From positions 159,895 to 223,894 of the forward strand of contig PNAM01000036.1 in assembly GCA_003170275.1 (NCBI GenBank): a stretch of DNA of 64,000 nucleotides, in the 5' to 3' direction. The translations under genes and the position numbers were made by a program. The DNA comes from Myxococcales bacterium (lineage in GTDB: Bacteria; Myxococcota_A; Polyangia; Palsa-1104). Position 1 is the first letter of the stretch, and the number at the start of each line of letters is the position of its first letter. Below, piece after piece: positions 18,302-27,621 of the stretch. Under the pieces are notes generated by a model. That model was not told the origin of the DNA. It ran no database searches and saw only the letters and a program-made list of their open reading frames with translations.

Positions 18302-19306
18302 ATGGCCCCCAACGCCCGCAAGCTCGGCTCCGCCGGTCCCGCCGTCTTCCCCCTCGCGCTCGGCTGCATGGGCATGTCCGGCATGTATGGACCGAGCGAC
18401 GAGAACGAGAGCATCGCCACCATCCACGCCGCGCTCGAGCGGGGTGTCACGCTGCTCGACACCGGAGACTTCTACGGCAGCGGGCACAACGAGCTGTTGA
18501 TCGGCCGGGCGCTGCGCGGGCGCCGCGATCAGGCGCTCCTGTCGGTGAAGTTCGGCGCGCTGCGCGGCCCGGACGCGAGCTGGGTCGGCTTCGACGCGCG
18601 TCCCGCGTCGGTGAAGAACTTTCTGGCGCACACCCTGACGCGGCTCGGGGTGGACCACGTGGACATCTACCGCCCATCACGTCTGGATCCGACCGTGCCG
18701 ATCGAGGACACCATCGGCGCGATCGCCGAGCTGGTCAAGGCTGGCTACGTGCGCGCGATCGGACTGTCGGAGGTCGGGCCGGAGACCATCCGCCGCGCGC
18801 GAGCGGTGCACCCGATCTGCGATCTGCAGATCGAGTATTCGCTGATCAGCCGCGGGGCCGAGGCGCACATCTTTCCGCTGCTCGCGGAGCTGGGCATCGG
18901 CGTCACCGCGTACGGCGTGCTGTCGCGCGGGCTGTTGAGCGGCTCGACCACCACCGGCAAGGGCGATTTCCGCGCGCGGCTGCCGCGCTTCACCGGCGAG
19001 AATCGCGAGCGCAACCAGCGGCTGGTCGAGACGCTGCAGAAGCTGGCGGCAGAGAAGAGCATCTCGCCGTCGCAGCTGGCGGTCGCCTGGGTGCTCGCCA
19101 AGGGCGCCGGCATCGTGCCGGTGATCGGCGCGCGCACGCGGGCCCAGCTCGCCGAGTCGCTCGCCGCGCTCGAAGTGCAGCTCTCGCCGGCCGACCTCTT
19201 GCGCATCGAAGAGGCGCTGCCCGCGTCGGCGGTCGCCGGCACGCGCTACGACGAGCACCAGATGCGGGCGCTGGACAGCGAGCGTCCGGTCAAGGCTCGG
19301 GAATAG
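18302..19306 (+). CDS. Aldo/keto reductase with altered active-site histidine
   Basis: A 334-residue TIM-barrel oxidoreductase of the AKR family that uses NAD(P)H to reduce carbonyls. The catalytic Asp and Tyr are in LLDTGDFYGSG and the Lys in LSVKFGAL. The fourth tetrad residue, normally His in a YQHRxDP-type segment, is Ser here (VDIYRPSRLDP). Similar RPARLDP-type variants are known in family members, so this may be a subfamily trait with changed kinetics or function. The C-terminal NADP-binding segment VPVIGARTRAQLAESL is present. The gene's last 17 bp overlap the convergent MFS gene. Confidence 0.88.
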   Translation: MAPNARKLGSAGPAVFPLALGCMGMSGMYGPSDENESIATIHAALERGVTLLDTGDFYGSGHNELLIGRALRGRRDQALLSVKFGALRGPDASWVGFDARPASVKNFLAHTLTRLGVDHVDIYRPSRLDPTVPIEDTIGAIAELVKAGYVRAIGLSEVGPETIRRARAVHPICDLQIEYSLISRGAEAHIFPLLAELGIGVTAYGVLSRGLLSGSTTTGKGDFRARLPRFTGENRERNQRLVETLQKLAAEKSISPSQLAVAWVLAKGAGIVPVIGARTRAQLAESLAALEVQLSPADLLRIEEALPASAVAGTRYDEHQMRALDSERPVKARE

Positions 19307-20540
19307 TCTCCGGGTCCACCGCCACGAGGTCGCCGAGGCGTCCGAGCCGGCGCAGCACCGGCCAGCGCAGCGCGATCACCGCGACCACCACCAGCGTCCC
19401 GAGGCCGCCGAGCAGCACCGAGCCCACCGGTCCGATCAGCGCCGCGGTCACGCCGGACTCGAACTCGCCCATCTCGTTCGACAGGCCGATGAACACGTAG
19501 TGCACCGCCGAGACGCGCCCGCGCAGGCGGTTGGGGGTGACCAGCTGCTCGAGCGTCAACCGGATCACCACGCTGATGTTGTCGAACACGCCGGTAAAGG
19601 CCAGGCACACCATCGAGAGCAGAAAAGACTTCGAGAGGCCGAAGCCGACCGTGGCGAGGCCGAACCCGGCGACCGAGATCAACAGCACGCGCCCGGAGTG
19701 CTTCCAGGGCGCCAGGCGCGTGGTCACCAGCGCCATCACCAGCGCGCCGATCGACGGCGCCGCGCGCAGCCAGCCGAGCCCGCGCGCGTCGACGTGCAGG
19801 ATGTCGCGCGCGAACGCCGGCAACAGCGCGGTCGCGCCGCCGAGCAGCACCGCGAACAGGTCGAGCGTGATCGCCGACAGCAACAGCTCGCTCGAGAACA
19901 CGAAGCGCAACCCGGCGCGCAGCTCTTTTTGCGGCGCGCCCTTCGACGGCGCGGGTGTCGGCGGGCGCGGCAGCGTGAACAGCAGCAGCGTGAACAGCGC
20001 GCTCAACCCCACGTCGACGGCGTAGACCCACGTGGCCTCGCCGCGCGTGGCGATGAGCAGGCCGGCCAGCGTCGGGCCGCCGGTCGCAGCGAGCTGCCAG
20101 CTCGACGAGCGCCAGGCGTTGGCGTTGGCGAACAGCTCCGGCGGAACGATCTGCGCCATCAGCGATCCCGTCGACGGCGCCTCGAACGAGACCGCGATCC
20201 CGTGCAGGAACAGGGTCGCGTAGATGGTCCAGATGGGCGCCTGGTTGCGCGAGATCAGGAACAGCGCCAGGCCGCACAGCGTCAGCAGCGCGTTGGAGAG
20301 GATCGCGACGTCGCGGCGGTTCTTGCGATCGACCAGGTGCCCGGCCGGCAGCGCCAGCAGCACCACCGGGATCACTTGCACCAGGCCGACCAGCCCGAGC
20401 GCGAGCGTCGAGTTGGTGCGGTCGTAGAGCTGCCAGCCGATCGCGACGCCGAGCATCTGCCGGCCCATCGTGGCGAGGAAGCGGCCGGCGATGTAGCGCC
20501 GGACCGGCGGCAGGCGCAGCGAGGCGTATGCGTCGGCCAA
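19290..20540 (-). CDS. MFS transporter (MFS_3/EntS-like exporter)
   Basis: A 416-residue major facilitator with about 11-12 transmembrane helices, cytosol-to-exterior exporter type. The motif A-like loop ALPAGHLVDRKNRRDVAIL lies between helices 2 and 3. The overall pattern (RRYIAGRFLATMGRQMLGVAIGW at the start; VTPNRLRGRVSAVHYVF in the second half) fits the MFS_3 group that includes enterobactin exporters. There is no ATG near the conserved start; the likely start is TTG 20540, with an AGGA just upstream that overlaps the stop of the anti-sigma gene. The gene seems to be the third cistron of the sigma factor, anti-sigma and exporter operon and may be its target. The substrate is unknown. Confidence 0.85.
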   Translation of the reverse strand: MADAYASLRLPPVRRYIAGRFLATMGRQMLGVAIGWQLYDRTNSTLALGLVGLVQVIPVVLLALPAGHLVDRKNRRDVAILSNALLTLCGLALFLISRNQAPIWTIYATLFLHGIAVSFEAPSTGSLMAQIVPPELFANANAWRSSSWQLAATGGPTLAGLLIATRGEATWVYAVDVGLSALFTLLLFTLPRPPTPAPSKGAPQKELRAGLRFVFSSELLLSAITLDLFAVLLGGATALLPAFARDILHVDARGLGWLRAAPSIGALVMALVTTRLAPWKHSGRVLLISVAGFGLATVGFGLSKSFLLSMVCLAFTGVFDNISVVIRLTLEQLVTPNRLRGRVSAVHYVFIGLSNEMGEFESGVTAALIGPVGSVLLGGLGTLVVVAVIALRWPVLRRLGRLGDLVAVDPETIPEP

Positions 20541-20547
20541 GCCGGTC

Positions 20548-21240
20548 CTACGGTTCCAGCACCGCGGGCGCGAGGAGCGCACCGATGAGCGCGGCCAGCG
20601 CGATCGGCAGCCCGTGCGCGAAACCGACGTGCAGCGGCGTGGCCCACGCGCAATGAAGGTGCAGCGCGAAGCCGCCCAACGCGCCGCCGGCCGCACCGAG
20701 CGTGGCGCCGAGCGCACGCGCGCCCATGGGCACCGCGCGGCGCAGCGCGATCAGCCCGCCGGCGAGCGGCACGAGTGCCACCAGGAGGCCGGCCGCGACG
20801 CACGGCCACGACACGCGCACCAGCTCGGCGGTGTCACGCGGCACCTTGCTCCCTTCGGCAGTTTGCGCGAGCGCGAGCCCGATCGCGGTCAAGGCGAGCA
20901 TTCCGGCCAACGCCGCTACCAGCGCGCGGTGCGCGTTCGGCATCACCTGGCCGCGCCGCGGAAGGATCGCGATCCCGAGCAGCGCGGCGAAACCGACCGC
21001 CCAGGCGCCGCCCACTCCGGCGACGTACCAGACCGGCAGGTGCGGCAGATCGGGCCGCAACGTCGAGCCGCCCAGCCAGGCCGCCCGTCCCACCATTAAT
21101 AGGGCCACGTAGGCGAGCGACGCTCCGGCCAACGTCGCCAGCGCGCGTGCCGGGTGACGCGTGTGGACCGGCTGAAGGTCCGCCAACGCGCCGGCCAGCG
21201 CGGGCGACATCGGCGGAGCGCTGTCGGCTGTTGGCTTCAT
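20548..21240 (-). CDS. DUF1109/NrsF-like anti-sigma factor
   Basis: A 230-residue inner-membrane protein with about six transmembrane helices. The closing motif HLHCAWATPLHVGFAHGLP is the mark of the DUF1109/NrsF family, which holds an ECF sigma factor at the membrane until a signal arrives. The N-terminal about 35 residues (DLQPVHTRHPARALA) are cytosolic and would contact the sigma factor. It lies 67 bp after the sigma gene and 7 bp before the MFS gene. The conserved Cys (in HLHC) is a candidate sensor for metals or redox in this family. Confidence 0.85.
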   Translation of the reverse strand: MKPTADSAPPMSPALAGALADLQPVHTRHPARALATLAGASLAYVALLMVGRAAWLGGSTLRPDLPHLPVWYVAGVGGAWAVGFAALLGIAILPRRGQVMPNAHRALVAALAGMLALTAIGLALAQTAEGSKVPRDTAELVRVSWPCVAAGLLVALVPLAGGLIALRRAVPMGARALGATLGAAGGALGGFALHLHCAWATPLHVGFAHGLPIALAALIGALLAPAVLEP

Positions 21241-21307
21241 GACGACACGGACGTGATCAGGTCCCCGAAAGCTCTACGCTCCGGCCGCGTTTCGGTTACG
21301 CCGCGCG

Positions 21308-21883
21308 TCACGCGGACTCCTTGGTCGCGCCCAGGAGCTTGCGCAAGGTCACATAGGCGCGGTGCGCGCGCAGCTTGATCGCGCCCGGCGTCGAGCCGGT
21401 GATGGTGGCCGCTTCGATCATGCTGCGGCCGTGCAGCTTGGTGAGCACCAGCGCCTCGCGCTGGTTCGGGGGGAGCTGCTCGAGCGCCGCGAGGGTGAGC
21501 GTATACAGCTCCCGGGTCTCGGCGTCGGGCTCGCCGGAGTCGGGCGCGCCCCGGAGATCGGCAATGACCTCGGGCAATTGCGTGCCGTCGTGGGTGAGCC
21601 GCACGTGGCTGCGCTTGGCGCGGCGCAGCTCGTCGAGGCACACGCGATGGGTGATCGTGTACAGCCATGGAATCGGGTCGGCGCCGCGCAGGTAGGCCGT
21701 GCGCGCGTGGTGCAGCTTGAGGAACGTGGTCTGCAGCGCATCTTCGGCGGTCTGGCGATCGCCGACCAGGCACATCGCGTAGTGCAACAAGCGCGGCGCG
21801 ACCAACGCATAGAGCTTGCGGACCGCGCCGGCATCCCCGTCGCAGTAGCGGCCCATCAACGCACTCGCGTCTCCTTCAGCCAA
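21308..21883 (-). CDS. ECF RNA polymerase sigma factor
   Basis: A 191-residue group 4 sigma factor. Region 2 is seen in LYALVAPRLLHYAMCLVGDRQTAEDALQTTFLKLHHAR with PWLYTITHRVCLDELRR, and region 4 in LEQLPPNQREALVLTKLHGRSMIEAATITGSTPGAIKLRAHRAYVTLRKLL. There is no sigma-3 region or C-terminal extension. The adjacent DUF1109 gene and the following exporter make this a membrane-tethered signal pathway, as in ECF groups paired with NrsF. The -10/-35 boxes it recognises cannot be read here; an autoregulated promoter upstream of 21883 is expected but not identified. Confidence 0.93.
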   Translation of the reverse strand: MAEGDASALMGRYCDGDAGAVRKLYALVAPRLLHYAMCLVGDRQTAEDALQTTFLKLHHARTAYLRGADPIPWLYTITHRVCLDELRRAKRSHVRLTHDGTQLPEVIADLRGAPDSGEPDAETRELYTLTLAALEQLPPNQREALVLTKLHGRSMIEAATITGSTPGAIKLRAHRAYVTLRKLLGATKESA

Positions 21884-21898
21884 CGCGGGTTGGTTTTA

Positions 21899-23563
21899 TC
21901 ACGGCGCGACGTAGATCCCGATGGTCTTCGGCGGCAGATCGATCTTCACCGCGCCGCCGGCCAGCGTCACGGTCGACGGCGCGCCGGCGCCGAGCAGCTC
22001 GGTCAAGACGGTTCCGTCGGGCAGCGCAGCGCGATCGGCGGCGCCGACGCCGGGGTTGGTGCGCAAGGGAAGGCTCATCGCGCCGCTGTCGGCGGCGCCG
22101 TTGTTGATCGCCACCACGAGCCGATTGGCGCCGCTCGAGCGGAAGAACGCCAGCACGTTGGCCGCGCCGCCGTTCTGCCGCCACAGCTCGGCGTAGCCGC
22201 CGGCGGACAGCGCCGCGTTGGTGCGGCGGATCGCGATCAGCTTCTGCACCTGCGCGAAGGTGCTCTGCGGGTTGGGCAGCGCTTGTCCGACGTAGGTGCC
22301 GCCGCGATCGACGCTGCTCCACGCCCAGGCCGGCATGTCGCGGCGGTTGTCGGGATCCGCGCCGCCGTACAGCCCGAGCTCGTCGCCGTAGAACAGCTCG
22401 GGGATGCCCGGCAGGGTGAACAGCGCGCCGAGCCCCAGGTGCCAGCGACGGCGGATCTCGTCCTCGGTGAGCCCGGCCGGCACCGAGCTGATGAAGCGCG
22501 GGTTGTCGTGGTTGTCGAGGAAGGTGGTGAGCATCCGCGTGGTCGGATAGCCGAGCTTGGCGATCTCCTCGGCCAGCTTGCTGGCCACCGCGTCGACCGA
22601 GTTGCCGCTGGCGAACGCGTCGAGGAGCGTGGGGCGCAGCGGGTAATTGAACAGCGAGTCGAACCCGGCGGCGAGGTAGGGCTCGAGATCGGTCGCCGCC
22701 CCGGTGTCGAACACCTCGCCGACGATGAACAGCGGCGCGCGCACCGCCTTGACCGCCGGCAGCCACGAGCTCTTCCAGTAGTCGACCGGCACGTTCTTCA
22801 CCGTGTCCATGCGAATCCCGTCGATGGCGAAACGATCGAGCCAGCCGACGCTGACGGCGTTCAGGTAGGCGGCCACCGCGGGCTTCTCCTGCGCGAAGTC
22901 GGGCAGCGGCTTGGTGCCGATCGAGCAGTACACCGCGGGATCGCCGAGCGCTGCGCAGGTGGCGGGATCGTGGAACCAGTCCGCGTGTTGCGTGACCACG
23001 CGCGCGGTGCGGCCCGCGTGGTTGACCACCATGTCGAGCACGACCTTGACGCCGAGCGCGTGCGCGTCGTCGATGAAGCCGGTGAAGTCGGCGGCGCTCC
23101 CGAGCTCTGGCTCGATCGCGCCGTCGTCGGGATCGGTGAAGTCGGCCCAGTAGCCGTGATAGCCGCAGCGATCGGCGGATTGCAGGTACAGCGGCGTCAC
23201 CCATATCGCGGTTACGCCGAGCTCGGCCAGGTACGGCAGCTTCTGGCGCAGCCCGGCCAGGTCGCCGCCGTGATAGCTCTTGGGATCGCTCGGCACGTAG
23301 CAGCCGGGCGTGCCGCTCTGGTTGTTGGTCGCGTCCCCGTCGAAGAAGCGGTCGGGGATGGCCAGGTAGATCACCTGGTTCTGCCACACCGACGGAACGT
23401 CCGAATTCACCGCGCCGTCGTCGGCCGCGCTCGCGTCGTCGGGCATCGCCGCGTCGCTGCCGGCGATCGCCATGTCGCCGTCGAGCAAAACGCCGGCGTC
23501 GCCGGTCGCCGCATCGGTGCAGCCGGCGAGCGCGACGAGGAAAACGACGACCGCGCGCTGCAT
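21899..23563 (-). CDS. Lipoprotein alpha-amylase (GH13)
   Basis: A 554-residue secreted lipoprotein glycosidase that would hydrolyse alpha-glucans outside the cell. The lipobox is ALAGC (C15), followed by an Asp/Ala-rich linker to about residue 56. The TIM barrel carries the four GH13 regions: DMVVNH (177-182), GIRMDTVKN with nucleophile D253, FIVGEVFD with acid/base E283, and FLDNHDN with D353. A beta-sandwich C-terminal domain (ANRLVVAINNG to KTIGIYVAP) ends the protein. The anchor on the envelope suggests feeding on starch or glycogen near the cell. It is divergent from the VOC gene. Confidence 0.95.
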   Translation of the reverse strand: MQRAVVVFLVALAGCTDAATGDAGVLLDGDMAIAGSDAAMPDDASAADDGAVNSDVPSVWQNQVIYLAIPDRFFDGDATNNQSGTPGCYVPSDPKSYHGGDLAGLRQKLPYLAELGVTAIWVTPLYLQSADRCGYHGYWADFTDPDDGAIEPELGSAADFTGFIDDAHALGVKVVLDMVVNHAGRTARVVTQHADWFHDPATCAALGDPAVYCSIGTKPLPDFAQEKPAVAAYLNAVSVGWLDRFAIDGIRMDTVKNVPVDYWKSSWLPAVKAVRAPLFIVGEVFDTGAATDLEPYLAAGFDSLFNYPLRPTLLDAFASGNSVDAVASKLAEEIAKLGYPTTRMLTTFLDNHDNPRFISSVPAGLTEDEIRRRWHLGLGALFTLPGIPELFYGDELGLYGGADPDNRRDMPAWAWSSVDRGGTYVGQALPNPQSTFAQVQKLIAIRRTNAALSAGGYAELWRQNGGAANVLAFFRSSGANRLVVAINNGAADSGAMSLPLRTNPGVGAADRAALPDGTVLTELLGAGAPSTVTLAGGAVKIDLPPKTIGIYVAP

Positions 23564-23648
23564 TGCGTGAATCCTAACAGAGTTACGGCGGGGTGCGCGT
23601 CGACTATGCGCTCACCAAGCTCGGGATTACATTGCTTCGGAGGCTGCC

Positions 23649-24095
23649 ATGAAGATCAAGGAGCTGGGCCACGTGGTGTTGTACGTGCGGGACATCGAGC
23701 GCTCGCGCGCGTTCTATCGCGACGTGCTCGGGTTTCGCGAGGTGTTCGCCGTGCCGTCGCGCATGGCCGCGTACTCGAGCGGGCGCACGCACCACGAGCT
23801 GTTGTTGATCGGGGTGGGCGCGGACGCCGAGCCGATCCCGGCCGGCCGCCGGGTCGGCATGTATCACTTCGGGCTCAAGGTCGGTGACAGCGACGACGAG
23901 CTGCGCGAGGCGGCGGCGCGGCTGCGCGAAGCGGGCACCGAGATCGCGGGCGCGACCGATCACGGCGTGACGCACAGCCTGTACCTGGCCGATCCCGACG
24001 GCAACGAGATCGAGCTGTACATCGACGTGCCGGGCGTCGACTGGAAGACCAACCCGTCGATGGTCGGCGCTCCGCCGCGGCCGCTCCGGCTCTGA
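23649..24095 (+). CDS. VOC-family metalloenzyme (glyoxalase/extradiol dioxygenase-like)
   Basis: A 148-residue single-module vicinal oxygen chelate protein. The metal-binding set H8 (LGHVVLYV), H73 (MYHFGLKV) and E122 (NEIELYID) is complete and matches the 2-His-1-carboxylate pattern of catechol 2,3-dioxygenase-like members. It should bind Fe(II) or another divalent metal and act in the cytosol; glyoxalase, dioxygenase or resistance roles cannot be separated from sequence. The LysR regulator begins 23 bp downstream on the same strand and may control it. Confidence 0.88.
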   Translation: MKIKELGHVVLYVRDIERSRAFYRDVLGFREVFAVPSRMAAYSSGRTHHELLLIGVGADAEPIPAGRRVGMYHFGLKVGDSDDELREAAARLREAGTEIAGATDHGVTHSLYLADPDGNEIELYIDVPGVDWKTNPSMVGAPPRPLRL

Positions 24096-24118
24096 CTCGC
24101 GTATCATGAGCGGCGCGC

Positions 24119-25030
24119 ATGCTGCTCAATCAGATCGATCTGAACCTGCTGGTGGTGCTCGACGCGATCTACTCCGAAGGGAGCATCACCGGCGCGGCGG
24201 CCAAGCTGCACTTGTCTCAGCCGGCCATCAGCCACTCGCTTCAGCGGCTGCGCGAGCTGCTCGAGGATCCGCTGTTCACGCGCGAGGGACGCAAGATCAT
24301 CCCGACGCCGGTGGCGCGCGCGCTGATGGAGCCGCTGCGCCGCTCGCTGCGCGGGCTCGAGACCACGCTCAACGAGGTGCGGCGCTTCGAGCCGAGCACC
24401 ACGCGGCGGCACTTTCGCATCGGGCTGCGCGAGGGCCTGGAGGCGGACGTGCTGATGCGGCTGGCCGGCAAGATCGCCAAGGCCGCGCCGCACATCGACG
24501 TGTCGGCGATCCGCTTCGACCGGCGCAACCTCGAGGCGGATCTGGCGGCGGGCCGGCTCGACCTGGCGATCGACATCGCCATCCCGCACGGCGAGCGGAT
24601 CCGGCGCAAGAAGTTCGGCCCGGTGGAGATGGTGTGCGTGGTGCGCCGCGGCCATCCGCGTCTGCGCAGGCGCAAGCTCGATCTGGAGACCTACCTCGAG
24701 CTCGATCACATCGTCTCCAGCTCGCGCCCCGACGGGCCGTGGCTCGAGGACGTGGCGCTCGCCCGCCGCGGTCAGAGCCGGCGCGTCCGCTTGCGCTGCC
24801 AGCACTACTTCACCGCCTTCTGCGTGATCAGCGAATCGGACCTGGCGCTGACCATCCCCGAAGGGCCGGCGATCCGCCTGAACCGCTACTTCCGCCAGAC
24901 CATCGTGCCCTTGCCGTTCCGCGTGCCGAGCTTCGACTTCTTCTTGTACTGGCACGACAACGTCGAGAACGATCCCGCCAACCACTGGATGCGCGAGCTG
25001 CTGATCGAGCTGCTCCTCGAGCACTCCTGA
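24119..25030 (+). CDS. LysR-family transcriptional regulator
   Basis: A 303-residue LysR regulator of normal length. The N-terminal winged helix is clear (LNLLVVLDAIYSEGSITGAAAKLHL with recognition helix SQPAISHSLQRLRELLEDPLFTREGRKIIPT). Residues about 95-300 form the effector-binding domain (type 2 periplasmic fold). It is transcribed with the VOC gene, a common arrangement in which the regulator controls its own operon in response to a small ligand, here unknown. A stem-loop at 25033-25059 lies directly after the stop. Confidence 0.93.
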   Translation: MLLNQIDLNLLVVLDAIYSEGSITGAAAKLHLSQPAISHSLQRLRELLEDPLFTREGRKIIPTPVARALMEPLRRSLRGLETTLNEVRRFEPSTTRRHFRIGLREGLEADVLMRLAGKIAKAAPHIDVSAIRFDRRNLEADLAAGRLDLAIDIAIPHGERIRRKKFGPVEMVCVVRRGHPRLRRRKLDLETYLELDHIVSSSRPDGPWLEDVALARRGQSRRVRLRCQHYFTAFCVISESDLALTIPEGPAIRLNRYFRQTIVPLPFRVPSFDFFLYWHDNVENDPANHWMRELLIELLLEHS

Positions 25031-25032
25031 GG

Positions 25033-25059
25033 GCATCCATGCACGGTAGTTATGGATGC
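25033..25059 (+). terminator. Stem-loop after the LysR gene
   Basis: GCATCCAT and ATGGATGC form a perfect 8-bp stem with an 11-nt loop, 3 bp after the LysR stop. No T-run follows, so it may be a pause, a processing site or a weak terminator rather than a classical intrinsic one. Confidence 0.35.
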
Positions 25060-25149
25060 TCATGCCTTAACTTCATTTGATTCATGTAAAACCGACGTCT
25101 ACTGTCCGCTCCGGAACGGAGCTGTCTTCGTTCAAATTGGGGGCGCGTC

Positions 25150-27621
25150 ATGAAGTTGGTTTTCTGGTTGCTGGCCACCGTTGCAACCGCCGGCTGTTCG
25201 CTCGGGCTCGACGCGCCGCCGAACGTGGTCACCGCGCGCTTCGATCCGACCGCGCAGGTGATCCCGCTGCCCAACGATCTGGTGCAGGACGCCAAGACCC
25301 ACCTGTTGGCGCTTCCGCTCGATGGGAAGCTGACCGCGGCGGAGAAGGAGCTGCGCGTCTGGCTCAATCAGCTCGACGGCTGGCCGACCAACTTCGGCGG
25401 ATCGAGCAGCTTCTCCGCGCCGCTCGACGCCACTACCATCGACGACCAGAGCGTGCAGGTGTTCCGCTGGGACGACGTGCCCACCGAGGTCGCGGTCTCG
25501 CGCGCGCTCACCCCCGACGGGACCGAGCTGGACGTGCAGCCGCCCGAGAGCGGGTGGGAGCGCGGCCGCACCTACGTGGCGATGGTGCGCGGCGGATCGG
25601 GCGGGGTGCACGGCGCCGGTAAGCAGGAGGTGGTGGCGGACGCAGCGTTCTATTTCCTGCGCCTGCGCGAGCGGCTCGACGATCCGCTCCACCAGCGCGC
25701 GTTCCCCGGCGATACGCGCGACGAGCGGCTGGCCAACGCCACCAAGCTCGAGGCGATCCGCGAGCGGCTGCAGCCGTACTTCGAGTTCTTCGAGAAGCGC
25801 GGCATCCAGCGCGAGGAGATCGCGTCGCTGTGGACCTTCACCGCGACCACGCGCACCGAGCTGGCGATGGACGCGCCGTCGCAGCGCATGCCGTTGCCGT
25901 TCGATCTGCTGATCGATCCGTCGACCGGGCGGATCGATCTTCCGCCGCACGCGGGCGACTCGGCGGTCGAGGCCGAGGGCAAGCGCCGGCTGGCCGACTA
26001 CGACGGCTGGGGCTTGTCGGCGGGCATGATGTTCGAGACCACCACGCCGCTGCCGGCGAGCGTGGACCCGTCGGCGGTCGAGCTGTACGAGCTGTCGGAT
26101 CCGCCGCGCCGCCTCGACGTCACCGTCAAGGTGCACACCGACCTGCAGCATCTCGAGGTCACGCCCGCCGCGCTGCCGCTCAAGGAGGGGACGACCTACG
26201 GGCTGTTGGTGCGTGACAGCCTGACGGCCGCGGACGGACGCGTGGTGGTGCCGATGACCATCGGCCACTTCATGACCGGCACGGCGCCGATCGCGGACGC
26301 CGGCAAGAGCCAGGTCGCCGGTGTCGCCGACGACGATGCCGGGCGGGTCGAGGGCACGCGCCAGCGCATCGCCAAGCTGCTCGATCACCTGGGACGCGAT
26401 CACGTGGTCACCGCGTGGCCGTTCACCACGCAGACGGTGGTGCCGCGCATCACGGCGGCGATCGCCAAGGCCGCGGCGCTCGGCCCGCCCGCCAAGCCGG
26501 AGAACGTCGAGCACCTGACGCCGATCGAGGCGGCGGCGGATTTTCCGCTCGGCGTGCTGTCGCTGACGACGGTGAGCGACGTCTACTACGGAACCATCAA
26601 GCTGCCCAGCTGGCTCGACGATCAGACGCGCGCGTGGCGCGATGACGGGCAGTCGGCGCCGCGCGACGTGGCGTTCACCTTGACCATTCCGAGCGGCGTG
26701 AGCGGGCCGATCCCGACGGTGATCTTCGGTCACGCGCTGGCGACGGAGCATCGCTTCGCGCTCGCGGTCGGCGATGCGCTGGCGCGGCGCGGCTTCGCGG
26801 CGATCAGCATCGACTTCCCGTATCACGGCGCGCAGACCCGCTGCGCCGACGGCGTGGCGGTGATCGGGGTGATCGATCCGCAGACCGGCAAGCTCACCAC
26901 CGTGCCGCAGTGCGACAGCGGCTACACCTGCAACCAGCTGGGCCGCTGCACCGATGCGACCGGGCAGGGCAACCACCTGGCGATGTGGCCGGTGGTGAAC
27001 TTCCCGGCGGCGTCGGGCGCGGTGTTCATCGAGATCGAGCACATCGCCAACACGCGCGACCATTTCCTGCAGTCGGTGATCGATCTGGCGGGGCTGTCGC
27101 GATCGCTGCGCGGCGCCGACTGGAGCGCGACCGCCAAGCTCGATCCGACGCGCATCTTCTACGCGGGGCAATCGCTGGGCGGGATCCTCGGCGGCTCGTT
27201 CGTGCCGTTCGCGCCGGAGGTGAAGCGCGCGGTGCTCAACGTGCCGGGCGCCGGGATGGTCGACATGTTCAAGAACTCGCTCTACTTCTCGAGCCACATC
27301 CAGGGCTTCTTCACGCGCGAGAACATCGATCCCAACGGTTGGCAGGCGGCGCGCTTCCTCAACCTCGGGCGCGTGATCATGGACGCGGTCGATCCGGCGA
27401 GCGTCGCCTCCGAGCTCGATGGCCGCGCGGTGTTCTTGCAGATGGCCACGCTCGACGAGGTGATCCCGAACGCCAGCACCATGATGCTGCAGCACATCTC
27501 GAACGCGCCGCGCCGAGACTACGTCGGCGAGCACGCGTTCCTGGTCATTCCCGTCGAGGCGGCGTGCTTTCCGGGGCAGGCCGACATGGCGGATTACCTC
27601 GCCGGAATCCTCAAGCCATGA
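25150..27621 (+). CDS. Large lipase-like alpha/beta-hydrolase lipoprotein
   Basis: An 823-residue envelope lipoprotein with lipobox TAGC (C16). The long N-terminal region (about 25-480) is beta-rich and resembles the N-terminal domain of bacterial virulence-factor lipases (FDPTAQVIPLPNDLV near the start; LPFDLLIDPSTGRIDLP). An alpha/beta-hydrolase domain follows (PIPTVIFGHALATEHRFALA; nucleophile elbow GQSLGG near residue 675, Ser as nucleophile). It would cleave ester bonds of lipids on or outside the outer membrane. The ATG of the FadL-family gene overlaps its stop, so the hydrolase and the porin are probably made together. The exact substrate is unknown. Confidence 0.82.
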   Translation: MKLVFWLLATVATAGCSLGLDAPPNVVTARFDPTAQVIPLPNDLVQDAKTHLLALPLDGKLTAAEKELRVWLNQLDGWPTNFGGSSSFSAPLDATTIDDQSVQVFRWDDVPTEVAVSRALTPDGTELDVQPPESGWERGRTYVAMVRGGSGGVHGAGKQEVVADAAFYFLRLRERLDDPLHQRAFPGDTRDERLANATKLEAIRERLQPYFEFFEKRGIQREEIASLWTFTATTRTELAMDAPSQRMPLPFDLLIDPSTGRIDLPPHAGDSAVEAEGKRRLADYDGWGLSAGMMFETTTPLPASVDPSAVELYELSDPPRRLDVTVKVHTDLQHLEVTPAALPLKEGTTYGLLVRDSLTAADGRVVVPMTIGHFMTGTAPIADAGKSQVAGVADDDAGRVEGTRQRIAKLLDHLGRDHVVTAWPFTTQTVVPRITAAIAKAAALGPPAKPENVEHLTPIEAAADFPLGVLSLTTVSDVYYGTIKLPSWLDDQTRAWRDDGQSAPRDVAFTLTIPSGVSGPIPTVIFGHALATEHRFALAVGDALARRGFAAISIDFPYHGAQTRCADGVAVIGVIDPQTGKLTTVPQCDSGYTCNQLGRCTDATGQGNHLAMWPVVNFPAASGAVFIEIEHIANTRDHFLQSVIDLAGLSRSLRGADWSATAKLDPTRIFYAGQSLGGILGGSFVPFAPEVKRAVLNVPGAGMVDMFKNSLYFSSHIQGFFTRENIDPNGWQAARFLNLGRVIMDAVDPASVASELDGRAVFLQMATLDEVIPNASTMMLQHISNAPRRDYVGEHAFLVIPVEAACFPGQADMADYLAGILKP

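Noticed and set aside
21362..23887. An 841-residue open frame on the plus strand.
   Set aside because: It lies antisense to the sigma factor and alpha-amylase genes and has shadow-like composition.
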